Shown in pieces: positions 18,002 to 27,062 of a stretch of 64,000 nucleotides of DNA. A program made the translations under genes and the position numbers. Within the stretch, counting starts at the first letter, position 1. Every line of letters starts with the position of its first letter. Source of the stretch: G965230065 sp965230065 (lineage in GTDB: Bacteria > Bacteroidota > Bacteroidia > Cytophagales > Cyclobacteriaceae); assembly GCA_965230065.1 (NCBI GenBank), contig OZ245942.1:3348001-3412000 (forward strand). The letters are read 5' to 3'. The notes below the pieces were generated by a model. That model saw nothing but the letters and a program-made list of their open reading frames with translations. It ran no database searches and was not told the origin of the DNA.

Positions 18002-18028
18002 ATAGGGCAGGCCAGGTGCTTGCCCTAT
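18002..18028 (+). other. hairpin in the rpoB-rpoC gap
   Basis: ATAGGGCA (18002-18009) pairs perfectly with TGCCCTAT (18021-18028) around an 11-base loop. No T tract follows, so it is not a terminator. RNA processing or stability is a possible role. Confidence 0.5.
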
Positions 18029-18061
18029 CACATTTACCTTTAAAAAAATAATACACACAAT

Positions 18062-21000
18062 ATGGCGTTCAAGAAAAATAAAAAGTTAAATAGTGATTTT
18101 TCCTCAATTACCATTAGCCTGGCTTCTCCTGAGTCGATCTTGGAAAGCTCGCATGGGGAAGTAACCCAACCTGAAACCATAAATTACAGAACGTACAAGC
18201 CCGAAATGGGAGGGCTTTTCTGTGAGCGTATTTTTGGCCCGGTGAAAGATTGGGAGTGTCATTGTGGGAAATATAAGCGAATTAGATATAAAGGAATTAT
18301 TTGTGACCGCTGCGGAGTTGAAGTTACTGAAAAGAAAGTAAGAAGAGAGCGGATGGGGCACATAGAGCTGGTGGTTCCTGTGGCTCATATCTGGTATTTT
18401 AAAACCTTGCCCAACAAAATTGGGTACCTGTTGGGCTTACCTACCAAGAAGCTCGACCAGATTATCTATTACGAACGTTATGTGGTAATTAACCCTGGTG
18501 TTAAAGCCGAAGACGGCATCAATTATTTAGATTTTCTCACGGAAGATGAATATTTAGATATCATCGATAAACTTCCTCAGGAAAATCAAAAGCTGGAAGA
18601 TACCCATCCTGATAAGTTTATTGCAAAAATGGGTGCCGAAGGCCTGGAGATGCTTTTGTCACGCATTGATTTGGATGACTTGTCATACAGCTTACGGCAT
18701 CAGGCGGCTACAGATACATCGCAGCAGCGAAAAGCTGAAGCATTAAAACGCCTGAAAGTAGTTGAGTCATTCAGGGATGCACGTACCCGTATTGAAAACC
18801 GTCCGGAATGGATGGTCATCAAAATGGTGCCGGTTATTCCACCTGAACTCAGGCCGCTGGTTCCACTGGATGGTGGCAGGTTTGCTACTTCCGATTTGAA
18901 TGACCTTTATCGCAGGGTGATTATTAGGAATAATCGCCTTAAGCGTTTGATAGATATCAAAGCGCCTGAAGTAATTCTTCGTAACGAGAAGAGAATGCTG
19001 CAGGAAGCGGTAGATTCCCTTTTCGATAACTCCAGAAAAGTGAATGCCGTACGGGCAGATGGCAACCGGGCCCTGAAGTCTTTGAGTGATATGCTCAAAG
19101 GGAAACAAGGGCGTTTCCGCCAAAATCTACTTGGAAAAAGGGTGGATTACTCGGGACGCTCTGTAATTGTAGTGGGACCTGAGCTGAAATTGCATGAATG
19201 CGGATTGCCCAAAGACATGGCCGCTGAGCTGTTCAAGCCGTTCATCATCAGAAAGCTGATTGAAAGAGGGATTGTAAAAACGGTGAAATCTGCCAAAAAG
19301 ATTGTAGATCGGAAAGACCCCGTTGTATGGGACATTTTGGAAAACGTGCTGAAAGGCCACCCTGTTTTGCTCAACCGGGCCCCAACACTGCACAGGCTGG
19401 GTATCCAGGCATTTCAGCCTAAACTGATTGAAGGAAAAGCTATTCAGTTACACCCGCTGGTATGTACGGCATTTAATGCTGACTTTGATGGTGACCAAAT
19501 GGCTGTACATGTGCCGCTTGGGCAAGAAGCCATATTGGAAGCTTCTATTCTGATGCTTTCTTCGCATAATATTCTGAACCCGGCCAATGGGGCACCTATT
19601 GCCGTGCCTTCGCAGGACATGGTATTAGGACTTTATTATGTGACTAAAGGCCGTAAAAGTACAGAAAACCATCCGGTGAAAGGTGAAGGGCTGGTATTTT
19701 CAAGTGCGGAGGAAGTCATTATTGCCTTGAACGAGCGTGCTGTTTCCCAGCATGCTTATATCAAAGTAAGGACAAAAGTGGTGAATGAAAATAATGAGCT
19801 GGAATCTAAATTAATAGAAACAGTTGCCGGAAGGGTACTGTTTAACCAGTTTGTGCCGGAGGAAGTAGGTTATGTAAATGAACTGCTAACCAAAAAGAAA
19901 CTTCAGCAAATTATATCAATGGTCTATAAAGCATCCGGAATGGACAGAACAGCCCACTTTCTGGATGATATTAAGGAGTTGGGATTCCAGTCGGCCTACA
20001 GAGGTGGATTGTCAATTGGATTGAATGATGTAACTATTCCCCAGGCCAAGCTGAAGTTGATAGATCAGGCGAAAGAAGAAGTAGAAGGTGTGCGGAATAA
20101 CTACTTCATGGGATTGATTACGGATAACGAGCGTTATAATCAGGTAATTGATATCTGGACGAGGGTGAACTCTCAAATTACCAACTCGCTCATGAAGCAA
20201 ATGGAAGAAGACCAGCAAGGGTTTAATTCTATTTACATGATGATGCACTCAGGAGCACGGGGATCACGCGAGCAAATCCGTCAGCTGGGTGGTATGCGTG
20301 GATTGATGGCGAAGCCTCAGAAAAACTTGCAGGGATCAGTTGGAGAAATTATTGAAAACCCTATTATATCTAACTTTAAGGAAGGGTTGGATGTAATTGA
20401 ATACTTCATTTCTACCCACGGTGCCCGTAAAGGTTTGGCAGATACCGCTCTTAAAACTGCTGATGCCGGTTATTTAACAAGGCGCTTGGTAGACGTGGCA
20501 CAGGATGTAGTTGTGCGGGAAAAGGATTGTGGTACTGTAAGGGGAATCAGGGTAGCTGCCCTGAAAGATAATGAGGATATTGTGGAGCCGCTGTCTGAAC
20601 GAGTGTTAGGACGTGTTTCGGTAGATGATATCTATGACCCTATTTCTGACTCTGGTGTTCCTATCGTAAAATCAGGAGACGAAATTACCGAAGAAATCGC
20701 TGCAAAAATTGATGCTTCTGGCATTGAGGAAATAGAAATTCGTTCACCCCTTACTTGCGAAACCAGAAATGGCGTGTGTACTTCATGCTATGGAAGGAAC
20801 CTTTCTACCGGAAGGCTGGTGCAAAAAGGAGAATCTATCGGCGTAATTGCCGCGCAATCTATCGGAGAGCCGGGTACCCAGTTAACCTTACGTACATTCC
20901 ACGTAGGAGGTACAGCTTCAAACATTGCTGTAGATGCAAACATCAAAGCCAAATTTGATGGAGTGATAGAGTTTGAGGAACTTCGCACAATCACTACAAA

Positions 21001-22387
21001 AAATGATGAAGGTAAGAAACTGGAAGTAGTGATGGGAAGGTCTGGGGAAGTGAAAATTGTAGATAAAAAATCCGGAAAGGTGCTGTCCAGTAACTACGCG
21101 CCTTATGGCTCTTTCCTTAAAGTGAAAGAGGGAGATAAGGTAACCAAAGGACAAGAATTGTGTTTCTGGGATCCTTACAATGCTGTAATTCTTTCAGAAA
21201 TAGATGGTAAAATTAGCTTTGATGCTATTGAGCAGGGTATTACTTATAAGGAAGAATATGATGAGCAGACAGGCCACCGGGAGAAAGTAATTACCGAAAC
21301 CAAGGATAAGGCCAAGAACCCGGCCATTGTTGTAAATGCCAAGAAAGAGGATGATACCAAATCATATAACATACCGGTTGGGTCTCACCTGGCTGTTGAA
21401 ATAGGTGATACCATCAAGGCAGGGCAGGTTTTGGCTAAAATACCCAGAACAATGACCAAATCCCGGGATATTACAGGTGGTTTGCCAAGGGTAACTGAGC
21501 TGTTTGAAGCCCGTAACCCTTCCAATCCGGCTGTGGTAAGTGAGATCAACGGAGTGGTGAGCTATGGCGGTATCAAGCGTGGTAACCGTGAGATATTCAT
21601 AGAGTCGAAAGACGGTGTGAAAATGCGTTATCTCGTGCCTTTATCTAAGCATATTTTAGTACAGGATAATGACTTCATGAGGGCAGGTATGCCTCTTTCT
21701 GATGGTGCCATCACGCCAGCAGATATCCTTTCAATCCAGGGACCCACTGAGGTTCAGGAGTACCTGGTAAATGAAATTCAGGAAGTATACCGTTTGCAAG
21801 GTGTAAAAATCAATGATAAGCACATTGAAGTAATTGTACGCCAAATGATGCAGAAGGTAGAAATCATTGACTCAGGCGATACCAGCTTCCTGATGCGGCA
21901 GGTAGTAGATAAGTTTGCTTTCCGTGAGGAAAACGATAAAGTGATGGACAAAAGAGTAGTGTTGGATGCCGGGGATTCTACAAAACTGAAGCCCGGAATG
22001 ATCATTACGCCACGCCAGCTCAGGGATGAAAACTCTACTTTGAAAAGACAGGATAAAAAGACTGTACAAGTGAGGGATGCCCAGCCTGCATTGGCTAAAC
22101 CTACCTTACAGGGTATTACGCAAGCTTCTTTGGATACTGAAAGCTTTATTTCAGCGGCTTCCTTCCAGGAAACTACCAAAGTACTGAGTGAAGCGGCTAT
22201 CAAAGGTAAGGCTGATTTACTGGCAGGATTAAAAGAGAACGTAATTGTAGGGCACCTGATTCCTTCTGGTACCGGACTTAGAGACTATAGTAATATTATT
22301 GTAGGCTCTCAGGAAGAGTACGATGCGCTTAAGGCTGCCAAAGAGGAGTTCAAGGAAAGTAAACGAACTTTAGAAACAAATAATTAA
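18062..22387 (+). CDS. rpoC: DNA-directed RNA polymerase subunit beta'
   Basis: The beta' subunit carries the catalytic magnesium. In this 1441-residue protein the N-terminal zinc ribbon is CHCGKYKRIRYKGIICDRC and the active-site loop NADFDGD is at residues 472-478, holding the three Asp ligands. A second cysteine cluster starts at Cys899 (CETRNGVCTSC). The trigger-loop region reads GEPGTQLTLRTFHVGG. The C-terminal part has the long insertion usual in Bacteroidota. It is 79 bases after rpoB and one base before the DUF3467 gene. Confidence 0.98.
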   Translation: MAFKKNKKLNSDFSSITISLASPESILESSHGEVTQPETINYRTYKPEMGGLFCERIFGPVKDWECHCGKYKRIRYKGIICDRCGVEVTEKKVRRERMGHIELVVPVAHIWYFKTLPNKIGYLLGLPTKKLDQIIYYERYVVINPGVKAEDGINYLDFLTEDEYLDIIDKLPQENQKLEDTHPDKFIAKMGAEGLEMLLSRIDLDDLSYSLRHQAATDTSQQRKAEALKRLKVVESFRDARTRIENRPEWMVIKMVPVIPPELRPLVPLDGGRFATSDLNDLYRRVIIRNNRLKRLIDIKAPEVILRNEKRMLQEAVDSLFDNSRKVNAVRADGNRALKSLSDMLKGKQGRFRQNLLGKRVDYSGRSVIVVGPELKLHECGLPKDMAAELFKPFIIRKLIERGIVKTVKSAKKIVDRKDPVVWDILENVLKGHPVLLNRAPTLHRLGIQAFQPKLIEGKAIQLHPLVCTAFNADFDGDQMAVHVPLGQEAILEASILMLSSHNILNPANGAPIAVPSQDMVLGLYYVTKGRKSTENHPVKGEGLVFSSAEEVIIALNERAVSQHAYIKVRTKVVNENNELESKLIETVAGRVLFNQFVPEEVGYVNELLTKKKLQQIISMVYKASGMDRTAHFLDDIKELGFQSAYRGGLSIGLNDVTIPQAKLKLIDQAKEEVEGVRNNYFMGLITDNERYNQVIDIWTRVNSQITNSLMKQMEEDQQGFNSIYMMMHSGARGSREQIRQLGGMRGLMAKPQKNLQGSVGEIIENPIISNFKEGLDVIEYFISTHGARKGLADTALKTADAGYLTRRLVDVAQDVVVREKDCGTVRGIRVAALKDNEDIVEPLSERVLGRVSVDDIYDPISDSGVPIVKSGDEITEEIAAKIDASGIEEIEIRSPLTCETRNGVCTSCYGRNLSTGRLVQKGESIGVIAAQSIGEPGTQLTLRTFHVGGTASNIAVDANIKAKFDGVIEFEELRTITTKNDEGKKLEVVMGRSGEVKIVDKKSGKVLSSNYAPYGSFLKVKEGDKVTKGQELCFWDPYNAVILSEIDGKISFDAIEQGITYKEEYDEQTGHREKVITETKDKAKNPAIVVNAKKEDDTKSYNIPVGSHLAVEIGDTIKAGQVLAKIPRTMTKSRDITGGLPRVTELFEARNPSNPAVVSEINGVVSYGGIKRGNREIFIESKDGVKMRYLVPLSKHILVQDNDFMRAGMPLSDGAITPADILSIQGPTEVQEYLVNEIQEVYRLQGVKINDKHIEVIVRQMMQKVEIIDSGDTSFLMRQVVDKFAFREENDKVMDKRVVLDAGDSTKLKPGMIITPRQLRDENSTLKRQDKKTVQVRDAQPALAKPTLQGITQASLDTESFISAASFQETTKVLSEAAIKGKADLLAGLKENVIVGHLIPSGTGLRDYSNIIVGSQEEYDALKAAKEEFKESKRTLETNN

Positions 22388-22388
22388 C

Positions 22389-22733
22389 ATGGCAGAACAT
22401 AAAGAAGATAGCAGTCAGGAGAATACAGGGCGCATTACCAATCAGATTAGCATAGAGTTGCCAGAAGAATTGGCAGAAGGAGAATATGCAAATCTGGCTA
22501 CCATTGCCCATTCTAACAGTGAGTTTGTTATCGACTTCATCAGGCTTATGCCTGGAACGCCAAAAGCTAAAGTGAAATCCCGGGTAATCATCACGCCCGA
22601 ACACGCCAAAAGATTGTTGCATGCATTGCAAGATAATATTACAAAATTTGAAGCATCTTTTGGTCCAATTAAGCAAGCTGATACAGGCGCTAAAATCCCT
22701 ATTAATTTTGGGGGAACTGTAGGAGAAGCTTGA
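22389..22733 (+). CDS. DUF3467 family protein
   Basis: A 114-residue protein of unknown function. It has the family features ISIELPEELAEGEYANLATI, NSEFVIDFIRLMPG, KAKVKSRVIITPEHAKRLL and HALQDNITKFEASFG. The gene begins one base after the rpoC stop and ends before a terminator, so it is the last gene of the rpoBC transcript. This position after rpoC is usual in Bacteroidota, and suggests a role linked to transcription or its control (inference only). It is soluble, with no signal peptide. Confidence 0.92.
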   Translation: MAEHKEDSSQENTGRITNQISIELPEELAEGEYANLATIAHSNSEFVIDFIRLMPGTPKAKVKSRVIITPEHAKRLLHALQDNITKFEASFGPIKQADTGAKIPINFGGTVGEA

Positions 22734-22753
22734 TTTAATTGAACATGTATTAT

Positions 22754-22792
22754 AGCAGTATTGTCATAGTTTGATAATACTGCTTCATTTTT
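22754..22792 (+). terminator. terminator of the tRNA-tuf-rpoBC operon
   Basis: AGCAGTATTGTCA (22754-22766) pairs with TGATAATACTGCT (22772-22784) over 13 bp with one G-T pair and a 5-base loop. A T-rich tail TCATTTTT follows. Confidence 0.8.
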
Positions 22793-22802
22793 CAATAAGT
22801 GC

Positions 22803-22834
22803 TTGGTTAAATTGGGTAAATTTCTCTATTTTTG
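22803..22834 (+). promoter_or_regulatory. promoter of the rpsL-rpsG-fusA-rpsJ operon
   Basis: TTG at 22803-22805 and TATTTTTG at 22827-22834 are 21 bases apart, matching the phylum's consensus apart from the first T of TTTG. It lies just after the upstream terminator and 53 bases before rpsL. Confidence 0.75.
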
Positions 22835-22887
22835 CACCTCAATTTTGAGCACGAGGTAAACTCATTACAATTTTAATGAAACTTTAG

Positions 22888-23262
22888 ATGCCTACTATTC
22901 AACAATTAGTAAGAAAAGGAAGAAAGAAATTAACTTCAAAGTCTAAGTCGCCGGCATTGGATTCTTGTCCGCAAAGAAGAGGCGTATGCACAAGAGTATA
23001 TACTACTACCCCTAAAAAGCCTAATTCGGCTATGCGGAAGGTAGCAAGGGTGCGTTTAACCAATGGCAGGGAGGTAAATGCTTACATTCCCGGCGAAGGA
23101 CATAATTTGCAGGAACACTCTATCGTACTCATCCGCGGTGGCAGGGTGAAAGATTTGCCCGGGGTAAGATACCACATTATCAGAGGTGCACTTGACACGG
23201 CTGGAGTAAATGGAAGGCTGCAATCAAGGTCAAAATATGGAGCTAAGAAACCTAAGAAATAA
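22888..23262 (+). CDS. rpsL: 30S ribosomal protein S12
   Basis: S12 monitors codon-anticodon pairing in the decoding centre. The protein has 124 residues with the conserved TTPKKPNSAMRKVARVRL and GEGHNLQEHSIVLIRGGRVK. The lysines whose mutation gives streptomycin resistance (in PKKPNS and GRVKDLPG) are present, so the allele is wild type. It is the first gene of the str operon and is 5 bases before rpsG. Confidence 0.99.
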   Translation: MPTIQQLVRKGRKKLTSKSKSPALDSCPQRRGVCTRVYTTTPKKPNSAMRKVARVRLTNGREVNAYIPGEGHNLQEHSIVLIRGGRVKDLPGVRYHIIRGALDTAGVNGRLQSRSKYGAKKPKK

Positions 23263-23267
23263 CAAAG

Positions 23268-23735
23268 ATGAGAAAAGGAACTCCCAGTAAAAGATATGTA
23301 CTCCCTGATCCAAAGTACAAAGATACTTTGGTAACCCAGTTTGTGAATTGCCTGATGTTGCAGGGGAATAAAAGTGCAGCGTATCGCATGTTTTACGATG
23401 CGGTTGACCTTGTGGCTGAAAGAACCAAGGAGAATGGGTTGGAGACCTGGAAGAAAGCACTTAATAATGTGATGCCTTCAGTTGAAGTAAAGAGCAGGAG
23501 AGTAGGTGGTGCCACTTTTCAGGTACCGATAGAAGTAAGGCCTTCCCGCAAAGTTTCTCTGGGGATCAAATGGATGATCCGTTATGCAAAACTCAGGGGT
23601 GAAAAAACCATGACTGAGCGGCTGGCAGGTGAAATTGTAGCTGCCTCGAAAGGTGAAGGTGCAGCAGTTAAGAAAAAAGATGATACGCACAGAATGGCAG
23701 ATGCAAACAGGGCATTCTCTCACTTCAGATTCTAA
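23268..23735 (+). CDS. rpsG: 30S ribosomal protein S7
   Basis: S7 nucleates the 30S head and lies at the E site. This 155-residue protein begins MRKGTPSKRYVLPDPKYKDT and contains the signature VTQFVNCLMLQGNKSAAYRMFY and the VPIEVRPSRKVSLGIKWMI segment. Normal length; 13 bases before fusA. Confidence 0.98.
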   Translation: MRKGTPSKRYVLPDPKYKDTLVTQFVNCLMLQGNKSAAYRMFYDAVDLVAERTKENGLETWKKALNNVMPSVEVKSRRVGGATFQVPIEVRPSRKVSLGIKWMIRYAKLRGEKTMTERLAGEIVAASKGEGAAVKKKDDTHRMADANRAFSHFRF

Positions 23736-23748
23736 AAAAATCTAAAAA

Positions 23749-25881
23749 ATGGCTAAGAAAGATCTTAAATATTTGAGAAATATAGGCATCATGGCGCACA
23801 TTGATGCCGGAAAAACAACTACCACAGAACGTATTCTGTATTATACCGGACTTACCTACAAAATCGGTGAGGTGCATGAAGGTGGTGCTGTAATGGATTG
23901 GATGGAGCAGGAGCAGGAAAGAGGGATTACTATTACCTCAGCTGCAACCACTACTTTCTGGAAATATCCTACCCAGCAAGGGCAGGCACTTCCCGAAACC
24001 AAAGAGTATAGGATAAATATTATCGATACTCCCGGGCACGTGGATTTTACAGTAGAAGTAGAACGTTCGTTACGGGTGTTAGATGGTGCCATAGCATTGT
24101 TTTGTGCTGTGTCGGGTGTAGAGCCCCAGTCAGAAACAGTGTGGCGGCAGGCTGATAAATACAAAGTGCCCCGGATTGGTTTTGTAAATAAAATGGACAG
24201 GGCCGGTGCTGACTTCTTTAATGTAGTTAATGAAATTAAAGATAAATTAAACGCCAAGCCTGTCCCTCTTCAGATCCCGATAGGGAGTGAAGACACCTTT
24301 AAAGGAGTTGTAGATTTGATTGCTAATAAAGCGGTTATCTGGGATGAAGAGAATTTTGGAATGACATACAAGCTTGTGGATATTCCAGACGATTTAGAGG
24401 AGACAGCGGCTGAATGGCGTCAGAACCTTATTGAAACGGTAGCAGAATTTGATGACGAACTTTTAGAGAAGTTTTTCGAAGATGCAGATGCTATTACAGA
24501 GCAAGAGATAATGAGTGCATTGCGCAAGGCAGTGGTTAACCTTTCCTGTACTCCGGTATTGTGTGGTTCTGCTTTTAAAAATAAAGGTGTACAAGCCTTA
24601 TTAGATAGTGTTTGTGAGCTGCTGCCTTCACCTTTGGACATGCCTCCAGTGATAGGCTTAGATCCGGATACAGAAGAAAAAATTACGCGAAAGCCAGATA
24701 TAGACGAGCCTTTTTCTGCGTTGGCTTTTAAAATTGCTACCGACCCTTATGTAGGGCGCTTGGCTTTTTTCAGGGCATATTCAGGGAAGCTGGAAGCGGG
24801 GTCGTATGTGCACAACATGCGTACTGATAAAAAAGAACGTATTTCACGGTTGATGCAAATGCATTCCAACAAGCAGAATCCGATTGATGCAGTTGAGGCG
24901 GGGGATATTGCTGCAGGTGTTGGTTTTAAAGATATCAAAACAGGAGATACATTAACCGACGAAAAGCATCAAATTGTGCTCGAGTCAATGACTTTTCCCG
25001 AGCCTGTGATTGGGTATGCCATTGAGCCTAAAAAGCAAGATGATGTAGATAAACTGGGAATGGCAATTGCGAAGTTGATTGAGGAAGATCCTACTTTGCG
25101 CGTAAACACTGATCATGAAACGGGACAGACAGTACTGAGAGGTATGGGTGAACTTCACCTGGAGATTATCATAGATCGGTTGAAGCGGGAGTTTAAAGTT
25201 GAAATTAACCAGGGTGCCCCTCAGGTAGCTTATAAAGAAGCACTTACAGCTACTGTTGAGCACAAAGAAGTATATAAGAAACAAACCGGAGGCCGGGGTA
25301 AATTCGCTGATATCGTATTTGAAATTGGTCCCCGTGAAGATGATAAGCCTGGGCTTGAGTTTGAGAATGCCATTGTTGGAGGGGTTATTCCTAAAGAGTT
25401 TATTCCTTCTGTACAAAAAGGGTTTGAGTCAGCTATGGCTAACGGCCCGCTGGCAGGTTACCCTGTTGACAGCATGCGGGTGAAATTATTTCATGGCTCA
25501 TTCCACGATGTAGACTCTGATGCACTTTCCTTCGAATTGGCTGCACGCCTCGGGTATAAAGTAGCAGGGCGGAAAGCTAAACCTCAACTTCTCGAGCCTA
25601 TAATGGCTGTAGAAGTGGTATGTCCTGATGAGTATACAGGGCCTGTTACAGGTGACCTGAATAAGAGAAGAGGGATTATGAAGGGAATGGATGTAAAAGG
25701 TGGAGCCCAGATTATCAAAGCAGATGTACCCTTGTCTGAACTGTTTGGTTATATTACAGACTTGCGAACAATTTCCTCTGGTAGAGCATCTGCGACCCTA
25801 ACGTTTTCACATTATGACCCAGTACCTACTAGCATTGCCGAAACAATTATATCTAAAGTAAGCGGGGCAACAGTAGGATAA
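23749..25881 (+). CDS. fusA: elongation factor G
   Basis: EF-G drives translocation and, with RRF, ribosome recycling. The 710-residue protein has G1 AHIDAGKTTTTERIL, switch II DTPGHVDFTVEVERSLRVLDG, and G4 NKMDRAGADF. Domain IV and V segments (TGGRGKFADIVFEI, ELFGYITDLRTISSGRAS) are complete. It lies between rpsG and rpsJ in the str operon. Its helper in recycling, RRF, is encoded at 4518. Confidence 0.98.
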   Translation: MAKKDLKYLRNIGIMAHIDAGKTTTTERILYYTGLTYKIGEVHEGGAVMDWMEQEQERGITITSAATTTFWKYPTQQGQALPETKEYRINIIDTPGHVDFTVEVERSLRVLDGAIALFCAVSGVEPQSETVWRQADKYKVPRIGFVNKMDRAGADFFNVVNEIKDKLNAKPVPLQIPIGSEDTFKGVVDLIANKAVIWDEENFGMTYKLVDIPDDLEETAAEWRQNLIETVAEFDDELLEKFFEDADAITEQEIMSALRKAVVNLSCTPVLCGSAFKNKGVQALLDSVCELLPSPLDMPPVIGLDPDTEEKITRKPDIDEPFSALAFKIATDPYVGRLAFFRAYSGKLEAGSYVHNMRTDKKERISRLMQMHSNKQNPIDAVEAGDIAAGVGFKDIKTGDTLTDEKHQIVLESMTFPEPVIGYAIEPKKQDDVDKLGMAIAKLIEEDPTLRVNTDHETGQTVLRGMGELHLEIIIDRLKREFKVEINQGAPQVAYKEALTATVEHKEVYKKQTGGRGKFADIVFEIGPREDDKPGLEFENAIVGGVIPKEFIPSVQKGFESAMANGPLAGYPVDSMRVKLFHGSFHDVDSDALSFELAARLGYKVAGRKAKPQLLEPIMAVEVVCPDEYTGPVTGDLNKRRGIMKGMDVKGGAQIIKADVPLSELFGYITDLRTISSGRASATLTFSHYDPVPTSIAETIISKVSGATVG

Positions 25882-25892
25882 TCAATAGAATT

Positions 25893-26198
25893 ATGAACCA
25901 AAAGATTAGAATTAAATTAAAATCATACGATCATAATTTGGTGGATAAATCTGCCGAAAAGATTGTGCGTGCTGTAAAAACCACAGGAGCAGTTGTGAGT
26001 GGGCCTATTCCCTTGCCTACCAACAAGCAGATTTATACGGTTCTCAGGTCTCCACATGTTAACAAAAAATCCAGAGAGCAGTTTCAGCTTTGTACATATA
26101 AACGTTTAGTGGATATTTACTCTAATAGCACTAAAACTGTAGATGCACTCATGAAGCTTGAATTGCCCAGTGGTGTAGACGTTGAGATCAAGGTGTGA
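25893..26198 (+). CDS. rpsJ: 30S ribosomal protein S10
   Basis: S10 is a 30S head protein and also the partner of NusB/NusG in antitermination. This 101-residue protein has KIRIKLKSYDHNLVDKSAEK and IPLPTNKQIYTVLRSPHVNKKSREQF. It is the last gene of the str operon here: a terminator follows 20 bases after its stop. In E. coli rpsJ instead leads the S10 operon. Confidence 0.98.
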   Translation: MNQKIRIKLKSYDHNLVDKSAEKIVRAVKTTGAVVSGPIPLPTNKQIYTVLRSPHVNKKSREQFQLCTYKRLVDIYSNSTKTVDALMKLELPSGVDVEIKV

Positions 26199-26218
26199 TT
26201 CACCAATAAAGTACAGGA

Positions 26219-26257
26219 AAAGAGCCAATCTTGCATTGCTGAGGTTGGTTCTTTTTT
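26219..26257 (+). terminator. terminator after rpsJ
   Basis: AAAGAGCCAATC (26219-26230) pairs with GGTTGGTTCTTT (26243-26254) as a 12-bp stem with two G-T pairs, followed by a run of six T (26252-26257). It ends the rpsL-rpsG-fusA-rpsJ unit. Confidence 0.85.
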
Positions 26258-26348
26258 GTGTGAAATATGAGATAAAAGCCTAAAGAGTAAGAAACAAAAC
26301 AATGTAATAAAATAGGTATCTGTCGCTTGCAATTTATTTGCCATATTC

Positions 26349-26380
26349 TTTGGCAACATGTATTAACTTGACTAAATTTG
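26349..26380 (+). promoter_or_regulatory. promoter of the rplC-rplQ ribosomal supra-operon
   Basis: TTTG at 26349-26352, 20 bases, then TAAATTTG at 26373-26380: a full match to the Bacteroidota consensus. It lies 48 bases before rplC and after the rpsJ terminator, so the large ribosomal run has its own promoter. Confidence 0.85.
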
Positions 26381-26427
26381 CAGTCTTTCTGAAAAAAGCG
26401 GGGTACTAAACTCTAACAAATAAAAAA

Positions 26428-27060
26428 ATGCCAGGTATTATAGGAAGGAAAATTGGAATGACCAGTGTATTTAACGAAGAAGGCAAAAGCGTTGCCTGTA
26501 CACTGATTGAGGCCGGGCCTTGTGTGGTTACGCAAGTTAAAAATGAAGAAACCGATGGATACAAGGCTGTGCAGTTAGCCTATGGAGAGAAAAAAGAGAA
26601 GCACATAACTTCGGCATTGAAAGGACATTTTGAGAAAGCGAATACGACGCCTAAGAAAACTGTAGTGGAGTTTAGGGATTTTCGCTCTGAGTTTGAGGAA
26701 AAGGTTGTGCATGGAAACACTATTACAATAGACGAAGTGTTTGGTGAGGGTGATTTTGTAGATGTGATTGGCACTTCAAAAGGTAAAGGGTTTCAGGGCG
26801 TAGTTAAGCGTCATGGGTTTGGAGGCGTCGGGCAAGCTACACACGGGCAGCACAACAGGCAGCGTGCTCCAGGATCTATTGGTGCCAGCTCATATCCTTC
26901 TCGGGTTTTTAAAGGCATGAAAATGGCCGGGCGCAAAGGAGGGGATAGGGTAAAAGTTCTGAACTTGAGAATTGTTAAAATTATACCCGGCAAAAATCTT
27001 GTGCTTGTTAGTGGGGCAGTACCCGGTGCCAAAAATTCAACTGTAATTCTTGAGAAATAA
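26428..27060 (+). CDS. rplC: 50S ribosomal protein L3
   Basis: L3 is an early assembly protein whose loop reaches the peptidyl transferase centre. The 210-residue protein has IGRKIGMTSVF at the N terminus and the loop region QATHGQHNRQRAPGSIGASS, then VFKGMKMAGRKGGDRV. It is the first gene of its transcription unit, with its own promoter, unlike in E. coli where rpsJ comes first. Confidence 0.98.
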   Translation: MPGIIGRKIGMTSVFNEEGKSVACTLIEAGPCVVTQVKNEETDGYKAVQLAYGEKKEKHITSALKGHFEKANTTPKKTVVEFRDFRSEFEEKVVHGNTITIDEVFGEGDFVDVIGTSKGKGFQGVVKRHGFGGVGQATHGQHNRQRAPGSIGASSYPSRVFKGMKMAGRKGGDRVKVLNLRIVKIIPGKNLVLVSGAVPGAKNSTVILEK

Positions 27061-27062
27061 TC

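Noticed and set aside
26381..26427. S10-type leader RNA before rplC
   Set aside because: The predicted leader is only about 40 bases and shows no stable stem.
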